The notes beneath the pieces were generated by a model, which was not told the origin of the DNA, made no database searches, and saw nothing but the letters and a program-made list of their open reading frames with translations. Shown piece by piece: positions 17,521 to 23,691 of a stretch of 23,691 nt of DNA (positions are counted from its first letter, which is position 1; the number at the start of each line of letters is the position of its first letter). The position numbers were made by a program, and so were the translations under genes. This DNA is from Russula earlei (taxonomy: Eukaryota; Basidiomycota; Agaricomycetes; Russulales; Russulaceae). The DNA is taken from the NCBI GenBank assembly GCA_025769875.1, contig JAGFNK010000732.1, forward strand, positions 1 to 23,691, in the 5' to 3' direction.

Positions 17521-18720
17521 CTATCATTCCCCCTGAATACTCATGACATCAGAAAGTCTTCTCAGAAGAAGCAGCCAAATGACTCCCACCTAGCTGAGGA
17601 GAACTTGACTTCAGAATCACCCTGAAACCTGATGCCCCCAAATTCCTTGATTGCCAAACTTACCCTCTCCCCCAGAGTGAAAAACAAGAACTGTCAAGAC
17701 AAATACAAGAAGATCTGGCCAAAGGTTTCATCAAGGATGGCAGTCTCAGATTTCGTGTCCCTGGTCTTCTTCATCCAAAAGAAGGATGGTACTGCCCCCA
17801 AGAATGGTAGTAGACTACCAGAAACTCAACAATGCCACCATCCCCAATTACCATGCCTTACCCAACATGGAAGAACAACTACACTGTCTAAGGGGCAAAA
17901 ACACCTTTAGCAAATTTGATGTCAGAGCCAGGCTACAATAACATCCTGATTCACCCAGAGGACCAACACAAGGGGGCCTTCAAAACCCAATTCAGCACAT
18001 TCATCCCCATGGTAATGGGCTTTGGTTTTACCAATGCACCGGCAGCCTTTCAATGGGCAATGAACCACACCCTCAGACCTTGGCTCCTCAAGTACCCAGA
18101 AAACACCTGCAACTACCTAGACAATGTGGCAATAGCCACAGGAGCTGGAGAAGAACATCTACACTGACAAATCACACATGAATTCCTTGATCTTTTGGAA
18201 AGGGACTCTTATTTCCTGAAAGCATACAAGTGTGCCTTTGAACAAGGGGAGATCGATTTCTTGGGCTTTAGAATCAATCAAGGAACACTCAAAATTGACC
18301 CGACAAAGATGGACGGCCTCAAAAACTGGACAAGACCCCCAAACAATGTGAAACAGGTACTCTACACTGCCAACCCAGAACTCCCATACAAATTAGAAAC
18401 TGACGCCTCACAGTTCGCCACTGGAGCAATCCTGTTCCAAAAGGACTCAAGGGGAAAAAGAAAGATGATTGGTAACATGTCACATGTGTTCAATGAAGCA
18501 GAAAGGAATTATCCAGTTTGGGACAGAGAGTTCCTTGCCCTAATTCTCGCACTTCAACATTGGCGATACCTGCTTGTAGGAACCAAACACCCCATCAAGA
18601 TTTTTACAGACCATGCCAACCTCACTCACTACTGACTTCCACATAAAATCAATTCGAAGAATTGCAGGGTACATCTCCACACTTGCAGATTATCATTTTG
18701 AAATCCACCACAAGCCTGGG
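17521..18720 (+). pseudogene. Reverse transcriptase and RNase H of Gypsy element A, mutated active site and internal deletion
   Basis: The RT leader has TGA stops at 17544-17546, 17580-17582 and 17595-17597. LVFFIQKKDG (about 17761) is an early RT block and GYNNILIHPEDQHKGAFKT follows at about 17935. FGFTNAPAAFQWAMN is at about 18021-18065. The YxDD box is NYLDN at 18111-18125, so the second Asp is Asn. After WTRPPNNVKQ (about 18327-18356) the sequence jumps directly to YKLETDASQFATGAILF of RNase H, missing the roughly 55-60 residues normally between. RNase H continues through FNEAERNYPVWDREFLALI and IFTDHANL. Further TGA codons are at 18165-18167 and 18633-18635. The enzyme would copy element RNA into DNA; this copy is inactive. 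Confidence 0.85.
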
Positions 18721-19479
18721 GGTCTCTAACTGAGCAGATGCCCTCTCACGACATCCTGGACCACAATGATGGGTCAGGGGATAATCAAAACATCATGGCA
18801 CTTCCTGACAAACTCTTCATCCGAACACTTCACACTGAGGACCTCTACACCCAAGTCCTAACTGAGCAAAGAAACCAAAGACTGGACCTTCTCATGTGGA
18901 AGGTCAAACATGGCCTTCAAGAGGAAGAAGGTGCACTATTCAAAGATGGGAGATTAGTGGTCCCATATCAAGAACCCCTCTTACGAAAATTTTACATACC
19001 TATCATGACAGCATCCTTGGCAGGACATACAGGAAATGCCCGAACCTTATACTCAATTCAAGAATCTTTCTGGTGGCCAAAAATGGCCTACTTCATTCAG
19101 GACTATATTCAAGGCTGCGCCACCTGTCAAGCCAACAAATCCTCCACACACCCAACTCGCCCCCCAGTTTACCCCATTTCCCTGGAATTTCAAAAACCCT
19201 TCCAAACTGTGGCCATTGACTGGATTGTTGACCTCCCAACATCAGAAGGAAACAATGCCATTATGACCATCACTGACCATGACTCCACTAAAGTGGCTAT
19301 ATTCATACCTTGCTGTAAGGACATGGGAACCCTGCAAATGGCTAAATTATTTTTATGATATGCCTTCCCATGGACTGGAGTTCCCTCCAAGATTATCTCT
19401 GACTGCGACTCCTGCTTCACCTCCAACCTGTTTCAAGAAGTTTCCCAAATCCTTGGGATCAATCAAAACTTAAGCATGG
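18721..19479 (+). pseudogene. Integrase of Gypsy element A, truncated by insertion of element B
   Basis: After the TGA at 18730 (SN*ADALSR context) the integrase begins at about 18738. The zinc-binding region shows AGHTGNART and CATCQ (about 19020-19130). Its first His-Asp pair (YHDS) is one frame away, indicating paired small indels near 18990 and 19019. The catalytic core has FQTVAIDWIVDLPTSEG (first Asp) and, after a TGA at 19356-19358, VPSKIISDCDSCF (second Asp). The sequence stops in frame at ILGINQNLSM, just before the family's FHPQTDGQTER block with the last catalytic Glu region. Element B begins at 19480. Confidence 0.85.
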
Positions 19480-20098
19480 TGTTACCGAGTGGTTTGGGGT
19501 CTGGAAGATGCTGGAACACCTGAACTATGGACTGCACCGTTTGCATCATGCATGCGTCAGATCTTGATCGTTTATGTTCGTTGATATCGCGTTCGGAATG
19601 CGTTGATCGTATCTTCTGAAAGATGTATTGAAGAAGCAATGAGTAGCATTGCTTCTGTCCCAGATGTTCCTGTACTGCCACGTACATCGCTTCCTTGATT
19701 GGGAAAGTGCTTATGACACCAAGATTGCTACTAGGGAAGCACTTAATGCTTCCAGCACCGAGATCGTTTACATAGAAGCAACCTTGCTTCTATGAGCCAT
19801 GTTTTGCTTCTATAGCACCAACCAGTACTACAGTAGCACAAACCTTATCCCTGTAGGGCTATATAAGGCCCCCAGTTGTAACAGTTGAGCCCTAAGCTTG
19901 ACTTAGTTTGCCAATCCCAAACAGTTGACTCTACCCTGTCTGCAGAGCCCCTCTCATCTTGTTGCCATACTCCAGAAGGATCTAACACTCCTTCCCCTCC
20001 ACAAGTATTGCTTGCTTGACTCAAGCATATCTGCATTGGTAGGACGCGTTCATAGATGTGACCATTGATCTTATTTAAGGCACTTTGGAGCCTTAACA
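19480..20098 (+). repeat. 5' LTR of Gypsy element B (tentative 3' end)
   Basis: The LTR starts TGTTACC. The end is placed at TTAACA (20093-20098) because it mirrors TGTTA and leaves a 70-nt leader before gag opens at 20169. TATATAAG is at 19860-19867 and GCCCTAAGCTTG at 19889-19900. Without the 3' LTR the boundary remains a guess. Tandem words GAAGCA/TGCTTC (about 19633-19810) occur repeatedly in U3 (GAAGCAATG, TTGCTTCTG, GGGAAGCAC, AGAAGCAAC, TTGCTTCTA). Confidence 0.6.
19860..19900 (+). promoter_or_regulatory. LTR B core promoter: TATA box plus GCCCTAAGCTTG
   Basis: TATATAAG at 19860 and GCCCTAAGCTTG at 19889 are 29 nt apart, the usual TATA-to-start distance in fungi with focused initiation. 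The downstream motif is shared with LTRs A and C. Confidence 0.55.
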
Positions 20099-20168
20099 TA
20101 AGTCGAGCTTCTATCACAGACATTGCTGTGAAAGCGAACCAGAAATAGGCAGGAAGCCTTAGGACTAG

Positions 20169-22275
20169 GATCTAGTCATCATACAGTCAGCAACCTACAC
20201 TGAAGTAGTCAAGGGAGAGAATCTATACAGACCTCTCCATGACAAGAAGGTGTACTACGTGACTCTCGACGAGCAGCACAGTTGGACACACACATACTTC
20301 TGTAAAGACCCCTACTGTCATTGGCATAGACAGTGGTAAGCAGGCACACAAGTCCCGACTCCCTAGGAAAGGCAGTGGCAAGCGGACAAGCTGGAGATCG
20401 AAGGTGAACATAGCATATGTGTAAAGTTCAACCAGAAATTGAAGCAAGGAACCAAATTTGATTGGTTCAAAGCTAGAGAGAGGGACAATCTACCCTCAGG
20501 AATCAAAGGGACTGCCATCTGGTGTTGGGCAGACTAGGAAGGACCTAACAGATACGAGGTCCAATACAAAGGAAGCTACCTTCCTTGCGAATACATCAAC
20601 GATCAGTGGTACTTTGTTGATTACCACAAAGGACGTCCCTACACAGAAGAGGACAAAGACATTGATGAATATAAGGTCCTAGGTCTAGGAATTAAGACAG
20701 ATCCTTATACTACTCATTGGGAACCCAGAAGCCCAGTAGTAGACGACCCAGCTCCATTGATACAAAAGTCATCAAGTGGAGAAACAGAGAAGTCAGACCC
20801 TCCGACTACAGATCAGAAAGCAGAAGCACCAGAAGTATTGGAGCTAGCTGAAAGACTAGAGCTGACAGTACACGTCTCGCCCATTGAACCAACAGTTGTT
20901 GAAGAACCAGAAGAATTGGTTGAAATGGCTACCATTGCAGTGACGCAGACAGCCACCATTGCCACCCAGACAGCAGGTGGAAGAACAGGGCCCACCATTG
21001 TAATAAACCCTGGAGGTGGTCCACCTGGTTGAGGAGGACCACCTGGAGGTGGAGGAGTCCCCTTTGGACCCGCAGGTCCACCAGTACCAGGAGGAGGCCC
21101 ACCCAGAGGAGGCCCTCCAGGAGGGGGACCACCTGCAGCACCTCCTGTAGGACCAGGGGTGAACCTGGCACCTCAGCTGGCACCAGGCCCCCATGGAGGC
21201 AATGGATCTCTGAAAGGAGACCCTCCTGAAGTCTTCAAAGGAGATAGGAAGAAGATGAAGTACTTTGTCCAAGATTTCAATCTATGGAATCTGCTTAACA
21301 GTGACAACCTGACCATGACTATTCCAATGAAGCAAGTAGCCCTAGCTCTCACCTACATCAAAGGAGAGAAAGTGCATGAATGGGTGGTCAACCAAACGAA
21401 CCTGGTAGAAGCAAAAAGAAATGGGGACCTGCCGTCTCCCTATGCACCAGTGCAGCTAGATCCAACTGACATGCTCTTTTGGACTGAATTTGTGGATGAC
21501 TTCTTCAGAGAATTCAAAGACACCACAGAGCCTGAAGATGCTTTCATGGAGCTACAACAATTGTCCATGTCTAAAGCAGCATCACTGGATGATTATACCA
21601 GCAAATTCCTTGTTCTGCTCAGTAAAGCAGGATGGGACCAGAATTCACCAGGAGCAGTCAAAGCCTATAAGGCTGGACTAATCACCTGGCTGGTGTGACG
21701 AATCTACAATTGACCAGTCAGAGATATACCTGCCATCAATGATCTGCGAGCATGGATCAATGCTGCTAGGGAAGAACAGGCCAGAGACCAGCTCATGAAA
21801 GCCAATATTGGATCTGGAGGTGGATCGTTGACCACCAGGGAAAATCACATGAAATCCCTACAGGCTGGGAAAAGGCTAAACCAAAGAGACCTGAATGCTA
21901 TGGAAGTGGACTCAGTATCCACTGATGCAGCAAGGACCAAGTGACGTCCTCCTCTGACAGAGGAAAAGAAGAAACTGCTAGCAGAAGGGAAATGCTTCAT
22001 CTGCAAGAAAGCAGGGCATATCAGCCGGAACTGTCCTGACAAGGACAGAGTCAAAAAGAAATCAAGTAACCCAAGGGACAAAGGAAAAGCTCGAGCTCTG
22101 GAAACAGAAAAGGAGGATGATTCAGGGGACAGTGGAAATGAAAGCACTGTCTCTGGGCGATCCACATCTCCTCCTCCTACCTATAACAAGAGCTCCTCCT
22201 CTGCGTCCATAAAGAAGATGTCCACCAAACAGAAGGAGGACTTGTTGGAAGAACTGATGGAACAGGGTTTTTAGG
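20169..22275 (+). pseudogene. Gag of Gypsy element B, one long frame with nonsense codons
   Basis: A single frame runs from 20169 to about 22275 and is interrupted by TAA 20337, TAG 20364, TAG 20535, TGA 21030, TGA 21696, TGA 21711, TGA 21942 and TAG near 22272. The frame lacks a clear ATG at its start. The N-terminal domain (about 20169-20740) matches element A (GTAIWCWAD, then LPCEYINDQWYF, then GRPYTEEDKDI). A Gly/Pro-rich collagen-like linker lies at about 21005-21160. The Gag core follows (GNGSLKGDPPEVFKGDRKK, then LALTYIKGEKVHEWV, then FWTEFVDDFFREFK). The zinc knuckle CFICKKAGHISRNC is at 21993-22034, then a Ser-rich tail with MSTKQKEDLLEELMEQGF. The absence of frameshifts, unlike A, suggests B is younger, in keeping with its being nested inside A. 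Confidence 0.82.
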
Positions 22276-22759
22276 AACACCTAAGTCAACAGCCTGGCTT
22301 AGGAAGAATAGTGTGTTGCAAGTGTACATTAGAAGACTGAATGCTATGAATATTCCATTCACTTTCATCACTGCACACACAATGGCTGAGGAATCTGCTC
22401 TACTGGACTGTGGAGCAACAGAGAACTTCATCGATCACTCAGCTTGGAAAAGACTGAAGATTGGGAAACAAGAACTACATGAACCCATGGTAGTACGAAA
22501 TGTCGACGGAACCCAGAATAAGCAAGGGGAACTCACCCATTACTGCTGGCTTCGCATCTGATATAAGGAGAAGGAGAGCTTGCAAAAGTTCTATCTCACA
22601 GATTTAGGAACGGATCGGGTCATCCTGGGATATCCCTTCCTATATGAGTTCGACCCCACCATCAACTGGAAAAAGGGACAGCTGATGGAAGGAGCGGTAC
22701 AGATTGAGACTGCTCAATACAAGTACCTGGATCTCTATGTCTGTCATGGTAACTAGCCG
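22276..22759 (+). pseudogene. Aspartic protease of Gypsy element B
   Basis: The active-site loop ALLDCGATENFIDH has the catalytic Asp at 22406-22408; DCG replaces the commoner DSG, a variant known in fungal Gypsy elements. DGTQNKQGELTHYCWLRI and DLGTDRVILGYPFLYEFDP follow. A TGA at 22559-22561 interrupts the frame between them. The sequence continues to IETAQYKYLDLYVCHGN and is then cut off by LTR C before any RT. Confidence 0.8.
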
Positions 22760-23691
22760 TGTCAGTTCACAAGCGGAAAACAAGTTGATGATAGAGAGGT
22801 GTTCAAGAAATGGGCTGGTTCCCAGTGTATAATGAGTAAGGATCCCTGCAGTGGTTGAAGTGTTTTATGCTAAACAGGTTATGGCCAATAGACCCTTCCT
22901 AGTACGACTCGGTCCGTTGAGAAGCTAGGGTAAGTTTGTAATGGGATAGACTAGGGCTTGTTCCACTAGCTATATGCGTTCAAGTCCAGTCGGGGACCTT
23001 GAACAACGCAGAGAGAGTAGAGGAAGGTAGGTCTTAAAGGAGGAGAGCTCTTCTCAGGGGAGTGAAGAGAGACTCTTAGGGAAGGAAGGGAAAGGTAAAG
23101 AGTAGATGGTGGATGGTGTGTTGAGAGTTGATGAAATGGAGAGGTGGTTGTGGTTTAAGTTTGTGAGAGTGAAGTGGGTTGCAGGAGAATATGTTGGACA
23201 AGAGTAGGTTGGATTCTACAAGAGACCAAGCTTAGGGCTTTGGTCACAAAGTACTGAGCTTATATATACAGGAGAAGCAGCAGCAATAGCTGTGCTTTGA
23301 CTGTGCTACTAGTATAGTAGGAGTCATAATAAGTAGGAGTCATAGGAATGAGGCCACGAATGAGTCAGAACCAAGTAACTGTGCTGCACAGTAGGTGTCG
23401 CAGCATTGCACAGTTGAAACTAAGAAGTGAATATAAATGGAAAGAGAACCAAACAAAGGGAAAGTAACAGCAATCCAGTGTTACCTGGATGTGTATGGAT
23501 CACATGATAACACAGAAGGGATCACAAGACATAAGAGATCATGAGACTAGTAAGTAAAGGGATGTACTGAAAGCAAGCAGTCCATAGCAAAAAGGTAAGA
23601 GGTAAACGTAAAAGGAAAATGGTGTAACAATGTCGCAAATATCCAAAAGCGAGCAAGAGATGAAAACAGACAATTGAAGAAAGGGGAAGCA
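22760..23691 (-). repeat. LTR of a third retroelement (C), probably minus strand, right boundary uncertain
   Basis: The left edge TGTCAGTTCAC (22760) gives a CTGACA end on the minus strand. On the minus strand TATATATA (23261-23268) is followed 30 nt later by GCCCTAAGCTTGG (complement of 23226-23238) and a long pyrimidine-rich leader, the same order as in LTRs A and B. A possible 5' end on the minus strand is TGTTACACC at 23628, giving an 869-bp LTR. Flanks AGCCG and ATGTC do not match, so it is not shown to be a solo LTR. The purine-rich DNA at 23041-23220 and 23430-23691 contains no supported gene. Confidence 0.55.
23226..23268 (-). promoter_or_regulatory. LTR C core promoter on the minus strand
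   Basis: TATATATA (23268-23261 on the minus strand) precedes GCCCTAAGCTTGG (23238-23226) by 30 nt. It matches LTRs A and B in motif and spacing, although the surrounding LTR sequences do not look alike. This is the main evidence for the minus orientation of C. Confidence 0.5.

Larger units (their letters stand above)
14913..19479 (+). mobile_element. Ty3/Gypsy LTR retrotransposon A, degenerate, broken at 19479 by element B
   Basis: A TG-initiated LTR (from 14913) with a TATA box is followed by gag with a zinc knuckle, an aspartic protease, reverse transcriptase, RNase H and integrase, in that order on the plus strand. RNase H before integrase identifies Ty3/Gypsy. The integrase stops abruptly at ILGINQNLSM, where the LTR of element B begins. 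The rest of the integrase and the 3' LTR are not seen in the window. Frameshifts, TGA stops and an internal deletion make it inactive. Confidence 0.85.
19480..22759 (+). mobile_element. Ty3/Gypsy LTR retrotransposon B, nested in A and broken by element C
   Basis: The LTR begins TGTTACCGAG at 19480, immediately after the interrupted integrase codons of A. Gag with a zinc knuckle and an aspartic protease follow in the same order as in A. The sequence stops at 22759 after the protease, where TGTCAGTTCAC opens another LTR. No B-derived RT, RNase H or integrase is in the window. CATGG (19475-19479) is the left target flank of B; its partner lies outside the window. Confidence 0.8.

Noticed and set aside
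20813..21272. Minus-strand ORFs opposite the Gly/Pro tract of Gag B
   Set aside because: They are antisense shadows of the GC-rich repeat; the plus strand carries the recognisable Gag.
1..23691. tRNA, rRNA or CRISPR features
   Set aside because: No cloverleaf with a typical TTCGAATC-like arm and no regularly spaced short direct repeats were seen; a tRNA scan could not be run.

Overview
The window looks like a piece of an Agaricomycete (basidiomycete fungus) genome. The evidence is the short GT-AG introns (47-96 nt) that break every conserved gene except one, a UbiA-type prenyltransferase and an Erv14/cornichon gene of fungal size, and PIF/Harbinger plus Ty3/Gypsy elements of the kinds common in mushroom genomes. 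I worked by eye only, so family names rest on recognised motifs and no alignment was run.

The layout has three parts. (1) About 1-5.75 kb is a degenerate PIF/Harbinger DNA transposon. A Myb/SANT-like gene (+, 2-1264) faces a DDE transposase (-, 4657-1374). The transposase is cut by two solo LTRs of one family in opposite orientation (1536-2499 and 3204-4156), each with its own perfect 5-bp target-site duplication. (2) About 5.75-13.85 kb is a CpG-rich genic island. It holds a four-exon UbiA-family membrane prenyltransferase (-), a possible small CsbD/Hmp1-like ORF (-, weak), a gene-poor 1.7 kb, an intronless protein with a microbial-type PARG-like domain whose catalytic motif is altered (-), a three-exon RRM/ALY-REF-like RNA-binding protein (+, divergent from the PARG-like gene), and a six-exon ERV14/cornichon cargo receptor (-). 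(3) About 13.85-23.69 kb is repeats again: a diverged inverted copy of Harbinger terminal sequence, then nested Ty3/Gypsy elements. Element A (from about 14.9 kb) breaks off in its integrase at 19479, where element B begins. B breaks off after its protease at 22759, where the LTR of a third element C begins, probably on the minus strand.

All the mobile elements are dead. They carry frameshifts, nonsense codons and strong CpG depletion. In element A all eight clear in-frame stops are TGA. The first catalytic Asp of the Harbinger transposase and the second Asp of the A reverse-transcriptase box have each become Asn by a change that fits loss of a CpG. This points to methylation-linked or RIP-like decay confined to the repeats; the island keeps its CpGs.

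The island genes are probably unlinked housekeeping functions (prenyl transfer, ADP-ribose-related, mRNA export, ER-to-Golgi cargo export) and show no sign of being a cluster. I found no RNA gene, CRISPR array or clearly new multi-gene system. The most interesting points are the PARG-like protein lacking its catalytic glutamates, the TATA-plus-30-nt core-promoter motif shared by three LTRs, and the independent solo-LTR insertions that mimic a giant inverted repeat.
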